From NCBI GenBank assembly GCA_034231615.1, contig CM067317.1, forward strand, positions 46,371,876 through 46,435,875: a stretch of 64,000 bases of DNA, written 5' to 3'. The position numbers and the translations under genes were made by a program. Under the pieces are notes generated by a model. The model saw only the letters and a list, made by a program, of their open reading frames with translations, searched no databases and was not told the DNA's origin. Positions 12,500 through 24,400 of the stretch are shown here, in pieces; position 1 is the first letter of the stretch, and every line of letters starts with the position of its first letter. This DNA is from Meghimatium bilineatum. Taxonomy: Eukaryota; Mollusca; Gastropoda; Stylommatophora; Philomycidae.

Positions 12500-13282
12500 A
12501 TGTGTGATAATGTGAAGAAATTTTATGAAACAAATGCATTCGTTTTTTAACAGACAACAATGGCCAACTTATTTTGGAAATGTCCTAGGCCTATAGCTTT
12601 ACCATATAAGGCTACTAGTACTATAATATGTAATATCTCTTCCCCCCCCATCTACTGACTTGTATGTGTCCTCACATATAAAAACGTATTAAAAGAAAAC
12701 GAGTTGGAATAGTAGTGTCTGCCTTTGTTAGATGCCCTATAGGCCCCTGTTTGACTACGTAGATTTGCATGCAACAGCACAAACATTGTTTGTTATGGAC
12801 GCCAAACAGGTTCTTTATTGATTTATTTCCGTAGCCATAGTGATAGAGACTATTATAGTGATGACTGAATGTGAAATTGTGCAAAAATTCAATTACTAGT
12901 GTTGGCTAATAAATGTGCCTAATTCAATTTTAGGTCTAGCAATCATTGTTAATAATTAGCAATGTTCTTAATTACTAGAATCCATTTACATTCATAAATC
13001 TAACATTACTAACAACAAAATAAAAATACATATTTAAAATACATGTCAGTTTGCGTAAAAATCTGACGCAGGTAAAAAAAAATTTAGGGCAGCCAGGTGG
13101 CGGATAACGAGGTTGACGACAAGGAATGTCATTGTCATTAAAAATTACTAGGGTTTTCTAGGAATCTCAAATTTTCTTAACAGTTACATATACTTAAAGA
13201 AAAATGGTTAATGAACCTAAAAAAATCATAAAATATTCATGTTAAAAATAATTTAAAATAATTATTGGGTGGGAATAATGGT
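12500..13282. other. Nothing recognised upstream of the degraded gene
   Basis: AT-rich; if 13283-13380 is a 5' exon this is the intron. No element ends were seen. Confidence 0.35.
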
Positions 13283-13380
13283 TTTTACTTACCGAGAGGT
13301 ACAGAATTCAGTATTATCTTCATATGAAGTGATATTCCCGCCAAAATCAATGTTGACGTTGTGCACAAACCATTTCTGAA
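13283..13380 (-). other. Possible untranslated first exon of the degraded gene
   Basis: On the minus strand a strong donor (ACCTCTCG|GTAAGTAAAAA) lies about 850 bp upstream of the acceptor-like site before the ATG at 12441. No long reading frame precedes it, so it could be a 5' UTR exon. The start of the exon is unknown. Confidence 0.25.
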
Positions 13381-13489
13381 CCCAAAAACACAAACTTTGA
13401 TAGGCATCGACGTATATTTATTCTCGAAATTTCTAAAAAAACTAAGCATGGGCTATGGTGTTTACCGCAATATCAGGTCACATGTTTTT

Positions 13490-13800
13490 TATAGCCTAAC
13501 CCACGTATTTAGAACTTATGGAATCCCGATGTCCAAGTACCTAAATAAGGAAACAAAGATCAAGCAAATACATTATTTTGGACATATAAAAGACATGAGA
13601 TCTTGTTGAAGACCTTACTTGAGGGTAAAGTCGAAGGGAGGCGAGCAAGAGGTAGGCAGAGATATAAGTGGAAGAGTAACATCACAAGATGGACATGTTA
13701 GTCTAGCAGAGCGCACTACCAAGATAAGAGACAGGGGCATTGGAGGTCTGTTGCAGCCAACGTTCGTTGATTTCTAACGCACTCACCTCATTCGCTTGTG
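13490..13800 (+). mobile_element. LINE 3' end
   Basis: The plus strand encodes IKQIHYFGHIK, LLKTLLEGKVEGRRARGRQR and YKWKSNITRWT with one frameshift near 13,595. The same family is present at 15183-15745, 17375-17770 and 31018-31925. Confidence 0.7.
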
Positions 13801-13804
13801 GTGG

Positions 13805-14140
13805 CCTTCCAATCCAATGTCAGTGGTTGACCAAGAAATATAAGTGTTAAGTTCAACTATCTAGTCAGTGATTGACCAAAAACATAAGTGTTCAGCTGCT
13901 TAGTCAATCATTGATCACAAACATAACTGTACAGCAGTCTTGTTAGTGGCTGACCAGAAACCACTTGACCAGCTTTGCTTTCAGCACTTGCCCAGTTACT
14001 ATGGTGACATTCCTTGACCTTCTAAGAGCATGAGCCCTGGGACCAACACTCTATTAGCTGGACAGACCACCACAGGAGTTATTTCTCTTTACAAAACACA
14101 AACAATGAGTGAGCATATAATTTTAAACTCTGTCATCTGG
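13805..14140. repeat. Family R interspersed repeat, copy 1
   Basis: GTGGTTGACCAAGAAA, CAGAAACCACTTGACCAGC, CATTCCTTGACCTTCTAAGAGC and CATGAGCCCTGG recur at 28320-28570 and 55270-55515. No coding potential. Confidence 0.65.
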
Positions 14141-14271
14141 TTAGCCTGAGAGTGAATTTGTTATGTCTTGTATATACATTTTTAGATATCCAGAATCAAT
14201 GTTTGTCTCAAGAAAGCTGTGTTCTGTGAAATATTTCTATCTTGCCTATCGGCCTGTTTACATTAAGGTTG

Positions 14272-14518
14272 AGGTGTAGAAGATTGACTTTGTTGTACTC
14301 GGTTTACCCCATATGTACTCCATCACTCTCAACAAAGTGGTACATCACTTGTTGAGAGTACCACTCATAGCACGTAACTCCATAGCTTCACACGATAATC
14401 TCCAGGAATCACAGAAAAAAATTCACCTTGTAAACAAGATGTTGTGAGTGAAATTCAAACTTGTAACCTTTTGAGCACGAAGCTAACAGCTTAGCCAGTA
14501 TGCAAGGGAGGTCACTTT
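14272..14518 (-). mobile_element. tRNA-derived SINE, copy 1
   Basis: On the minus strand it starts near CTGGCTAAGCTGTTAGCTTC (A-box like). It has CAAGTTTGAATTTC in the B-box place, then a body with GTGAATTTTTTTC and CTATGGAGTTACGTGC shared with 29070-29298. Confidence 0.55.
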
Positions 14519-14652
14519 ACATGTAAAATTATACAAAAGACCCAAAAAAAAACAATAAAAAGAAATTACACAATCAGAAACATTTACAGAATGGATAAAT
14601 TTATTTATAAATTATAATACAATTTCAATACAAAAATCACACATTTAAAATA

Positions 14653-14823
14653 CAGTCAAATCCCATTATAACTTCAACTGTTCCAATGAAATATTAATGC
14701 AATAACAGAAATTAACTATATACAGTAAACACAATAAAGAAGAAATATAACTGGAGATTTTGAAAAGTGTTATTATATAGGGAAATTTGTTTAAAAAGGA
14801 TGCGATATAGAGGGATTTTACTG
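14653..14823. mobile_element. Probable pogo/Tigger-like MITE, 171 bp
   Basis: The left end is CAGTCAAATCCCATTATAAC. The right end read inward is CAGTAAAATCCCTCTATATC. TA precedes the left end and CA follows the right, so the TA duplication is only partly kept. Confidence 0.5.
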
Positions 14824-15076
14824 CATGTGTATTATGTTATGTTCCTGAATTATTCACATTAATGCAAGTCTTTTAAATAATCTTTAACATTTTAAGATAC
14901 AGATAGCAGTTTAATTTCCGTCAGACAAACTTAACAAATGTTTTATGAAAAAGAGTATTGAAGTTTTGCTAACCACTGGCATCACACATAATAAATATTA
15001 TCATATTCAGCTCTGCCATGTGAACGTGAATGTCAATAGTGCCAATCTTACTCATCATATTATGTTGTGAATGTGT

Positions 15077-15106
15077 TCTTGATAAAGGCCTTTTTGTTGA
15101 AACTTT
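15077..15106 (+). other. Hammerhead-like helix II relic
   Basis: CTTGATAAAGGCCTTTTTGT then TGAAACTTTG resembles the PLE-associated motif at 47432-47462 in the opposite orientation. Confidence 0.35.
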
Positions 15107-15182
15107 GATTTGTATGCGTTATTATTTGTGTAACTAGTTATTAGCAAAACTTTATTATCCCGTTCCAAGTTTTACTACACTT

Positions 15183-15745
15183 AGTCATCATCATCAAGTG
15201 CCGTCTCCGCAATTATGGTTGGCTGCAACGGATCTCCAACATCCCGTCTCTTGTCTTGGTGGTGCACTCTGCTAGACTATAACCTGTCCATCGTGTGATG
15301 TTACTCTACCACTTGTATCTCTGCCTACCTCTTGCTCGCTTCCTTTGACTTTACCCTCAAGTAAGGTCTTCAGTAAGGTGTCATGTCTTTTAATGTGTCC
15401 AAAATATTTTATTTGCCTGAACTTTATTTCTCTTAGCAGTTCTTTCTTCATGAATTTTAAGTGTTTTTAGCACCTATTTGTTTTCTTCTCTTTCCATGAT
15501 GTTCTCCCTATTCTTCTATATACCCACATCTCAAAGGCATCAATTCTATCTTCTAATTGTTTATTTATTGTCCATGTTTCTGAGCCATGCATTAATATAG
15601 AATAGATGTAGCATTTTATAATTCTCATTTTTAACTTTTTTGTAATTTGTTTAGATATTAATATTTTCCCTCATGTCATTGAAGGTACTTTTAGCCATTC
15701 CTATTCTCCTTTTAACTTCTGTTTCACATCTTCCATCATGTGTAC
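15183..15745 (-). mobile_element. LINE 3' end, same family as 13490-13800
   Basis: The minus strand encodes pieces such as EVKRRIGMAKSTFNDM, MERE, a degraded thumb/connection region, TLLKTLLEGKVKG, RGRQRYKW and SNITRWTGYSLAE. Stops and frameshifts are frequent. The tail is ATGATGATG-rich. Confidence 0.7.
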
Positions 15746-15879
15746 ATACACTTAGTACATATTATCAAAAGTTGTATGCACGTCCAGTACTAGTGTAATA
15801 CATTCTCAAACTCCCCCTGTTAACAGGATATAGTTCTGAGAACAGAATATGTTGTGTCATGGTTTATAGTTTGGAGGTG

Positions 15880-16814
15880 GGGTGCAAAAAACTACTGCAT
15901 TCCTCTTGGCACATGTAGGATTAGCAGATAACCAAGATCCCAAAAGTACCTCAAGGTGGTGCACCCTGGAAACAGAAATACAGCTGCTTGTGCTGATTCT
16001 GGCTAAAACGTTTGGGGAACGTGCCCATGAATGTGGAGGCTGCAGATGGAATGAGAATTGACTGTAAAAAGACTGAAAATATCACATCTCTGTGCCAAAA
16101 CATGCAGTGGCACTGTTGACACACAGTAACACTAGTCAGTGTGGTGAAAACATTGGATGGAGATATTACGAAATGGGTAAATGTCATGATGAATATTAAG
16201 AGTCGTGCATTAGTCTCTGTAAGAATAACGTACTGAGTACAATGAGAAGGCATCATCGTGCCAGAGGGCAGCATCACACACAAATAGAACGGGAAAACAT
16301 TTCAGGGAAATTAGAACTAAAGTTTTGTTAGCTTGAGACAAGCTTCTAGTTACAGGTGCTCCTAATTAGGTGTAGAGATGCCAACTTGGAAGAGGGGGTT
16401 CATGATGTTGGTGAATGACACCTTGGCTAAGAAGGCGAACAAACCCTGGCCCAACTCAACCATTGATGCTTTCCTATACCAGAATCATGCTTGAAGAGAG
16501 AAAAAGGCTCAATACCCGATGGGCACAGGCACAATATGTATATTTACGCGAGACAAGTTCACTGGCAGCGGAACACCTCGTGCGAGATTGACGTAGTCAA
16601 ACCAAGTCTAAATCCTTAATTACTGCCTCCTTGGAGATTGCCACCCAGCACCCAGGGACATGTTTTGGCTTTTAATGTCCAAGAGCACAGTGTGTAGAAA
16701 ACTATCACGGAATAGAGTCGATACACATATATCACTTAACGGCAGATAGGAAGGCTGTCGTAGGCTAGGGAAGCCCACACGAAATAAAGGTATGCCAAAA
16801 ACAGAAGAAGAAGC
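15880..16814 (+). mobile_element. Family X copy with 9-bp TSD, nested in a fold-back element
   Basis: TTGGAGGTG flanks it at 15871-15879 and 16815-16823. It begins GGGTGCAAAAA and ends AGAAGAAGAAGC. The host on both sides is a family Y element, whose sequence rejoins when this copy is removed. Confidence 0.8.
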
Positions 16815-17013
16815 TTGGAGGTGTTATCTACGTCTTTTAGTTTGACACATCTGACTTCAACATGACTGTTGAGTCACCTTGACCAATGGGAAGGAACAGT
16901 AAACTCCATCCCCAAGTCTCCTTAGCTATCTCCTGTGATTGTCTGCATGTTGCAGTGGCCCATAAAGGGAGCAAAGCATAGCAACACCTCTACCTGTCAT
17001 GCATGCTATAAGA

Positions 17014-17226
17014 CAGGGGTCAGTAACCTATGGCATGTGTGCCACACCTGGCACGCCAAGCAATCTCAAATGGCACTTTTAATTTAAATTAAAATATAAA
17101 AATAAAATAAATGGTAAAATAAGAATATTGACCTCAACCTGTATAAAATGATATGTGATGTTGGCACTCTGAATAATTTGAAACCTTAGGTTGGCACACA
17201 GTTAGTAAAAGGTTGCTGACCCCCTG
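17014..17226. mobile_element. hAT-like MITE, 213 bp, 8-bp TSD
   Basis: The termini are CAGGGGTCAGTAACCT and its imperfect inverse (AGGTTGCTGACCCCCTG). CTATAAGA flanks both sides (17006-17013 and 17227-17234). An 8-bp duplication with CAGGGGTC ends is typical of hAT. It is inserted in a family Y element. Confidence 0.85.
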
Positions 17227-17374
17227 CTATAAGAGATGACTAAAGAGGTTTTTGGGTGGAGCTATCACATCTCAAATAGACCCTGAAGACATGCTGAAGT
17301 TGGATGCGACAGTCAATATAGTGCAAATATCACACTAAGCTATAAACCAAGATACAACATATTCCATTTGCTTA

Positions 17375-17770
17375 ATATTTCTCTTCCACTTGTATCTCTT
17401 ACTACCTTTTGCTCACTTCTCCTTGGTTTTACCCTCAAGTAAGGTCTTCAACAAGGTGTCATGTCTTTTAATATGTTTAATATGCTTTATTTGTTTGATC
17501 TTTAATTCCTTTAATGGTTCTTTTTTTCTTACAAAGCACTGTTAGACCCTCTTTGTTTGTTTTCTTCTCTTTCTATGAAGTTCTCCATATTCTTCTATAT
17601 ATCCTCATCTCAAAGGAATCAACTCTGTCTTCTATTTGTTTGTTCATTGTCCATGTTTCTGAGCCATACATCAATATAGAATAGGTGTAGCATTTTATAA
17701 TTCTCATCTTTAGTTTGTTTGTAATTTGTTTAAATGTCAATATTTCAAATACAACAGATTTCATCAAGAA
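17375..17770 (-). mobile_element. LINE fragment, same family as 15183-15745
   Basis: The minus strand encodes RMRIIKCYTYSILMYGSETW, TMNKQIEDRVDSFEMRIYRR (17573-17767) and, after a frameshift, DTLLKTLLEGK. It lies next to the truncated right end of a family Y element. Confidence 0.75.
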
Positions 17771-17892
17771 ATCTGGACTTACTGTGTAGACATTAAACTG
17801 TGCAGGAGTCTTGAGGAGCTTTCAAATACAGCAACAATTATCAAGAAAACTGAACTTGCTGTGTAGACATATTAATCAGCGAATGAGAAGAA
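17750..17892 (-). repeat. Inverted counterpart of 46831-46990
   Basis: CTTGCTGTGTAGACAT and GAGGAGCTTTCAAATACAGC match the repeat at 46831-46990. It ends GCGAATGAGAAGAAAAAGAA, a degenerate GAACGC(GAA)n tail. Confidence 0.7.
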
Positions 17893-18118
17893 AAAGAAGA
17901 AGCAATAATGTGTTCTTTATGGTGGCAAAAATTCATCAGAAATTTAAAGCTCCAAATGGCAGCAAATATTAGTGACAATGTTACTTGTCATGCTGTGATT
18001 AAAGAGGTTGAGCATGGATTTGTTTACCCAAGACAATTAATCAATGGGGAAAAAACACAAATAAGTAAGGAGTATTAAAACAAAATACATAATACACTAA
18101 CAACGTCAACAAAACCAG
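17893..18118. other. Unassigned, partly PLE-like
   Basis: On the minus strand, just beyond the hammerhead-like relic, TTGTTGACGTTGTTAGTG resembles sequences next to PLE hammerheads as I remember them. Nothing else recognised. Confidence 0.3.
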
Positions 18119-18149
18119 ACATTTTAACTAAAAGAGTCTTCCTCAGGAC
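18119..18149 (-). other. Hammerhead-like core relic
   Basis: On the minus strand CCTGAGGAAGACTCTTTTAG then TTAAAATGTC keeps CUGANGA, with GAAA changed to AAAA. Confidence 0.35.
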
Positions 18150-18870
18150 AAAAACAAACAAAAATTAATATTATAAAAAGAGAATCATAGTGTAAGAGAG
18201 GAGATGAAGCTGATAATAAAGGAGAGAAGATGAGAGAAAGAAAAAGAAGATGGAAGGTAAGTACAACAAGAACAGAAGACAGTAAAATGAAAAGCAAAAG
18301 TACAAGTACAAAAAAAAGAAAAATCTAAGAGAAATCAAAGAAAAATCTACTTACCGGTATCTGAAAATGTGTTATTTAATGGAGTTGAACTGAAAGGTAG
18401 AACTAAATGACACTTGAAACAATGCTCAGTTGAATATAGATCATGAACAAAGATCAAAATGAAAGTTGGGAAGAGTGGAAACGGAAAAAAAATGAGACCT
18501 GTGACAAAGACACATGTTTTTGGACTTGAGAAGGAAACCACATTTTTATCAGCAAGATGCCTCGAGTTAGTCAGCAAACCTCTGTAAAGTCATCTCAGAA
18601 GCAGAAGACTATACAGCTCACTGCAATGAATCCTACAGAAAGATCAAGTAAAACTCGGGACTTGAAGTAAGAGTTATGTATATCCTTTCACTCAAAAAAA
18701 GTCCATCAGTTTTACAATAAACACACAATCAAAATATGGGGAATGGTACGAAGTAGGGTGCGGGTTGTACAGTTATTTATATTTTTTCAAACTCAATATA
18801 ACGTAATACTGTGTGAAACAGAAAACAATATTACTTACGTAGAATGCAGGTTTTTTAATTTTCTGTGTTT
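18150..18870 (-). other. C/T-rich (minus strand) stretch, possible PLE 3' UTR
   Basis: Low-complexity TTCTTTCTC-type sequence on the minus strand upstream of the relic at 18119-18149. No coding support. Confidence 0.3.
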
Positions 18871-18879
18871 CACTTGAAG

Positions 18880-19496
18880 AAACATGCATGGTTTGCATCT
18901 GTGGGTCTCACCAACGGCCTATTAGACAAACCACCCATGCAACAGAAAAACAGTAGATGACATGCCATTATATTGAGGTTATCTTCTTAGAGAAGCTTCA
19001 TGGCACATCATCTATACAATTATATTTTTATTTTGTTGTTGAAATGTATTTCATGTTTACCTGAATATATATGTATATTGTATTTGTGGTTGGGAGGGAG
19101 CCAGAGATGTACTGTGTAGCACTGGGGTAGAGGAAATTGACAGCACTGTTTATTCCTATGGCTGAAACCCATCATAGAGGCACAGTGACTCAGGACGTGA
19201 CAATCCTTTTGACGTGAACATTTGGTTGCATGCCTGGAGCAATAGAGAAGTTCGGCATAACCAGTAGTCAATTGGTGGTGGGGAATGAGCACAGCGAACC
19301 CTATCTTGGCTACAGTGGCTAGGAGCAGTGCATAGGTTGAAACCTACCTTCCTGGAGGTGTGATAGTTATTCTCTAGCTCTGTCCCGGGGTGGGCCGAAA
19401 ATCCACAGACTTTCCAGCAATATAATGCCATTTAATGGCATTAGGTCAAAGGGCATGGGCCCATGGACCGCTGGATCAGCAACCAACCAACCAACA
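18880..19496 (-). repeat. Family Z ~600-bp interspersed repeat, copy 1
   Basis: Read on the minus strand it starts GGTTGGTTGGTTGCTGATCC and ends near GGTTTGTCTAATAGGCC. It has 80-90% identity by eye to 35908-36525 and 48943-49562. No domain was recognised. The 91-codon frame it shares with copy 3 is not conserved by selection (see rejected list). Confidence 0.85.
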
Positions 19497-19599
19497 CAGG
19501 TTTTTGAATTTTCTGTGTTTCCCTTGAAGAAACACAGAAAGTTTCACTTGAACAAGATGGAATATCCCTAAGGGGTTATGAGGTGTAAACATGAAAACA

Positions 19600-20060
19600 T
19601 ACAAATGACAATACACAAGACATTATCAACGTTTTGAAATTGTTCGGTCTTTCTCAAGAATATACAAATCAAACAGTGAAAAACAATGAAAACAGTAAAA
19701 ACAATGTTACCACCACAGGGGCACTAGATACAATGTTACCACCACAGGGGCACTAGATACACTGTTAACATGTAAACAATACAAAGTTCAAGGTGACAAT
19801 AATGTATGTGGAAACATGTAATCATGGAAGCAGGTCTTGTTGAAAATTGGACGGGATATGACAACAGATATAACAAATTATTACCCAATACAACATGGAT
19901 AGCAATACAATAAGGACCACACCAACACAAATTTAAACAAATGAATGTTCAGAGTTAAGTCCAAAAGGTTTGAGGGTACCAAACTAAAAAATAAATTGAT
20001 TTTCAAGAGCGTACCTAAATCTGTCATCCGTGGTGCAGGGTCTTAAGTACAGTTTTATAA
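19600..20060 (-). mobile_element. Penelope-like element 3' end
   Basis: The minus strand encodes the very end of a GIY-YIG domain (TDDRFRYALENQFIF, FGTLKPFGLNSEHSF). A 3' untranslated part follows, with a 23-bp duplication (ATACAATGTTACCACCACAG) and a hammerhead-like relic at 19628-19662. Confidence 0.65.
19628..19662 (-). other. Hammerhead-like helix II relic at a PLE 3' end
   Basis: On the minus strand TTCTTGAGAAAGACCGAAC then AATTTCAAAACGTTG sits downstream of the GIY-YIG end at 19930-20060. Confidence 0.35.
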
Positions 20061-20224
20061 CACTCACTGATTATCCACTCAAAACAGAATGACAGGAGAC
20101 ACATTTGGAACAAATAAGTAAACATCCATCAGCAGAAAAAAGAGTGACAAGCTTGTACACCCTTGGGGTTCACAAGAATTAAATCTTTTAAGTTTGAACT
20201 ACTGACACGGTTTTTAAATCACAA

Positions 20225-20400
20225 TTACTCATATCATATCTGTGAACAGAACTACTGGCATTAAATATGTCAACAGAATTACTGATATCATATCTGTGAA
20301 CAGAACTACTGGCATTAAATAAGTCAACAGAATTACTGATATTATATCTGTGAACAGAACTACTGACATAATATTTGTGAACATAATACTGGCACTAATG
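20225..20400. repeat. ~56-bp tandem repeat, three units
   Basis: ATATCTGTGAACAGAACTAC followed by TGGCATTAAATA and CAACAGAATTACTGAT, the last unit shortened. Confidence 0.85.
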
Positions 20401-20429
20401 TGCTACCATTTAATTTGTGCCATGTAGGT

Positions 20430-20615
20430 CTAGCACATCCAATTTTGGCATGCTTTTAATTCAGGTGAGCTTCCCTAGCCCGTGGCAGGCTTCCTATCTC
20501 TTGGTAGGTAGCGAGTGTGTGTCAATTCTACAATGTGACAGTTTATCACCCAATGCGCCCTTGGGCTGTGCAGGCCAAAACATGTCCCTGAGTGATCGTC
20601 TCATGTGACATATTC
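20430..20615 (-). mobile_element. Family X fragment
   Basis: The stretch from AATTCAGGTGAGCTTCCCTAG to CCAAAACATGTCCCTGAG matches 255-400 of the copy at 120-1195. Both ends are missing. Confidence 0.65.
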
Positions 20616-20617
20616 TT

Positions 20618-20700
20618 TACAGAACATGGTCTTTGTTATGGATTCTCTGAACACTCCATGATTCTGGTTGAGTTGACTTGCTGCAGCCAGAGACATGTTT
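20618..20700 (-). mobile_element. LINE 3' end scrap
   Basis: The motif TGTGACATATTCTTTACAGAA to GTTGAGTTGACTTGCTGC resembles the 3' end (EYVT* region) of the LINEs at 22738 and 50171. It is too short for more. Confidence 0.45.
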
Positions 20701-20804
20701 AAACAATCTGAAATATCACTGTACCATAAGTGATACTTTTGGATACTGGCAACACCAGATCATGTTATATCAAGGAATATCATGTTATATCAAAGTCATG
20801 TCTA

Positions 20805-20860
20805 CTCTCTTCTTCTGCATTCAGTCTCAAACTCCTGCAGATTAGCCGGGAATAGTCCTG
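20805..20860. mobile_element. Family Y left-tip scrap
   Basis: CTCTTCTTCTGCATTCAGTCTC to GCAGATTAGCCGGGAATAGTC is a short match to the left tip. Confidence 0.45.
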
Positions 20861-21015
20861 CAAATGGAATATATTTCATCAAGGTTTACAGATGGTACTT
20901 TCTGCCTGAGAAAACCAATTTTATCAGTCATATGTGTCCTTTTGACCTTGCGATTCCTAAAACCTCATTAGTTGCCTCTTAAGACATGCATAGATGCTCA
21001 CAGCATTGCTATTCT

Positions 21016-21186
21016 TTATTCTTTCTTTCTTTCAAACCCCAGGAATTACGAGTGATTAGCTCTTGCTTCCTATGTGCAATGGGAAGGTTTCTCTGAGCTT
21101 TCTTTCATACCCAGGAGACTTCAACTTTCAACTTTGTGCAATGCCTATAGGAGGAACCTTCTACTCACAGGGGGTACATTCCTTTA
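21016..21186 (+). repeat. Inverted repeat arm, left of the terminal NEK-like exon
   Basis: CTTTCAAACCCCAGGAATTA to AGGAACCTTCTACTCACAGG pairs with 22093-22256 in reverse complement at roughly 85% by eye. Confidence 0.8.
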
Positions 21187-21362
21187 CTCAAATTTCAGAT
21201 TCCTGCAACACACATGCAGATTGCCCTTCAATTATTTTAGAGACTATTTTCATCTTTGTTTTGTGAAGATTCCTGTATTTGAAATGAACATTTGACAACA
21301 TTTGGTGACTATGATCCAACAATTACTAACAAATCTCGCAAGCAATCAAACAAAGGTGGCAT

Positions 21363-21470
21363 TTATTTCATGGGAATTTCAAACAAGGATTCTTCACAGA
21401 ATTTCAGCTGCCAGATTTTTCCAGCATACTCATCAAACTTGTCTTTTCCTAGCAGATGAACCAATTTGGG
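21363..21470 (-). CDS. Terminal exon with stop codon, conserved tail domain part 2
   Basis: The acceptor is ATTGACTTTCCACAG|CCCAAATTG. 35 codons and TAA follow; the product starts PKLVHLLGKDKFDEY and ends EESLFEIPMK. It joins in phase 0 to the exon at 29365-29446. An AATAAA hexamer overlaps the stop codon (GAAATAAATG), which would be too close for a normal poly(A) signal. Inverted repeat arms at 21016-21186 and 22093-22256 bracket this exon. Confidence 0.78.
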   Translation of the reverse strand, partial: PKLVHLLGKDKFDEYAGKIWQLKFCEESLFEIPMK

Positions 21471-24400
21471 CTGTGGAAAGTCAATAGAAGCAAATGTATG
21501 CACACATAGGAAGATGGAAAAAAAAGCTGATTTAGATATGTGTCTGTAAAATAAAACCAAACTTTTAAAATATGTTAATGCTTGTTTCCATAGAATATGT
21601 TGATTAAGTGCTGAAGACATAATATTTTACTGTTTTTTTTTAATATATGCGATACATGACAGTTGCAGATTCATGTGTCAGATCTTTCTGACATTTTGTG
21701 TTCACATTGACGAACGAATGCTTTTTATACAAATTCACCACAGTAAGCACACCAATGACGAGCTACAGAAACCCATGTTCACACATGGGGTATCAGAAAT
21801 GACAGACAGCAAACAAAACAGAAGACTGGACAAACATGATAACCAATGCCACACATCATGGACTCTAAGAACCGATTGGTAATACATAAGACAGATGACT
21901 GTTTGACTGACATGATAACCAACACCCACACGGCATGGAGTCTTAACCAAAATCAACACAATATATTCAAGCTCTTCAGCTGAAACCAAACAAAAAAATT
22001 ATGCTGGTTAATTGAAACTGACCACAAATAAACAGATAAACAGGAGTGTTGAACTTAGCAAAAACTTTAACATGTTTTAAACACACAAAGAAAGATACCC
22101 CTCTGAGTAGAAGGCTCCTTCAATAGGCATTGCATTAAGCCAAAGTCTCTTGGATATGAAATAAAGCTCTGAGAAACCTCCCCACTGCACATAGGAAGTA
22201 TGAGTTAATTGCTCGCTATTCCTGGGGTTTGAAAGAAGGAAAGAAACACAAAAACAATAAATTTGTTCAAGAAATCATTGTCCTGACTATTAATGATGAA
22301 TAATAAGTGAGACTGCTGTAAAACTGTGTAACAAAAGTACTTACGTAAGATACAAATTTTACGATGAACACACAAACTATCGGACTATAGAGTATAAGTA
22401 AAAGAAAATACAAGTAACAGTATAAAAGAAATTTTCAACCTTAAGGTCTTTTTCAAGAAAATACAAAACAAATAATGAACAAACAGTAAGAACAGTAAAA
22501 ATAATGGCACTATTACAAAAGACAGCAGACGTTGAACAGCAGAGATGCCCAAGGTGACAATTACATACCTGTACACAAGGATTGTCATAGAAACGCACAT
22601 TAAAAAAATTAGGGGAATGAGAACAAAATTAAAATAACTATATCTGAAAACAACATGAACAAAGATACAACAAAGGCCCCATCCATCAAAATTTAAATAA
22701 ATGAATGACCAAAATTAAGACTAAAAGGCATAAGAGTCATCAAGTGACATATTCTTTCCAGAACGTAGTCTTTCCGATGAATCTCTTGAATTCTCCACGG
22801 TCTTGAGCAAGTTGTCCTGCATATTTCAGTGACATGCACAGGCATTCTTGAATGTTTTTTGTCCAACAGCGTCTTGGTCGGCCTTTGCCCCTGTTGCTTC
22901 GCATCCATATGTCACCACAGGAACTACACATGTTCGTATTAAACACAATTTGGTTCTTATGTTAGTACCTTGCCATAGTTTCTTTATCTGTTTTAATTTT
23001 GCCAGCGCCATTGCCGTTCTTCTCTTGATCTCAACTGCGCAGTCCCCCGCATTGTTTATATTAGTTCCTAAATAATCAAAATGTGTTACTTCTTCCAAAT
23101 TGCAGTTCTCAATATTAATTTTGGTTCTTGATTTAGTTTTGTCAGTTGCCATTATTTTTGTCTTTTTCATATTTAAGAACATATTTTGTTATTGCTGAAC
23201 TTTTGGGTTGACTTAATATGCTCAGTAGATCGTGTTCGTTTGTTGTTAATAACACTGTGTCGTCTGCATATCTAATTTCTGGTATCTGCAGCCCTCCTAT
23301 ATTTATGGGTCTGAAATCAGGCTTCATTGATTCTTGTCTCACATTTCTCATTATATTTTCCGCATAGATGTTGAACAAGTATGGAGACAAGGTACAGCCT
23401 TGTCTTACTCCTTTCTGTATATTGAACAACTCTGATCTTGCACCTTCAACTTTTACCACTGCTTCTTGATCTTTATACAGCTCTGCTATTAGTCGTGTAA
23501 TGTGATTTTGGAAACTCATATTGTTCATTATTTCCCATAATTGATGGTGATTGACACAGTCAAATGCTTTGGTGTAGTCTATGAAGCATACATGTAATTC
23601 TATGTTATACTCTCTAAATTTCTCTATGATCATCGTCATGTTAAATATATGATCTCTCGTGCCTCTACCAGTTCTGAAACCTGCTTGCGCTTCGTGGATC
23701 TCATCCTCCATCTTGTTATGTATTCTTTTCATTATAATGTGCAGAAGTATTTTACTGGCTTGGCTGATCAAGGTAATTGTTCTATAATTTGAACATATTT
23801 GCATATCACCGCTTTTGGGTATTGGTATGTATACTGAACTACATATTAATGTGGAGCTGGATAGACAATACACAAAAGGCAAAATATGGTGTAGGTTTCC
23901 TAGTCAACCTAAACAAAGCAAAATACATCACAGACATAGAGTATATTTCAGAGCGGATATTACAGATACAACTAATAGAAGAGGAAAGATGCAAGAGCTT
24001 TCTCAAATATAGACATTAATACAGACCACAGACCTGTTATACTCACAGAGAAAAGAGAACAAACAAGAACAACACAAAGAAAAGAATCAAGACAATGGCA
24101 GGAAAAAGTTCTAAACGAAAGCACTGGAGGACACAGAAAAAAGTGATGAACTGTGCAAGGAAATAACTAAAATTTTTCATAGCCTACCAAAATAAACTGA
24201 TAACATCCAAAAAAAATGGGACATTTTCAAAAATTCAATGCTAAAACAACTACAAAACATATGCGGCAGAAGACATCCCAAGAAAGACAAGAAAACATCA
24301 TGGTGGAGTGTTGAGATACAAAAAGTTATACAACAGAAAAAACAATGTTTCCAGAAATGGTTGAAATCTAAACATCGTGACGACTATCTACAATAACGAC

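Larger units (their letters stand above)
15765..17362. mobile_element. Family Y element hosting two later insertions
   Basis: The left end is TTCTCAAACTCCCCCTGTTAACAG to GGTTTATAGTTTGGAGG. It resumes after the family X copy (CTTTTAGTTTGACACATCTGAC) and again after the hAT-like MITE (GATGACTAAAGAGG), ending CTATAAACCAAGATACAACAT. Its right tip is missing. Confidence 0.7.
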
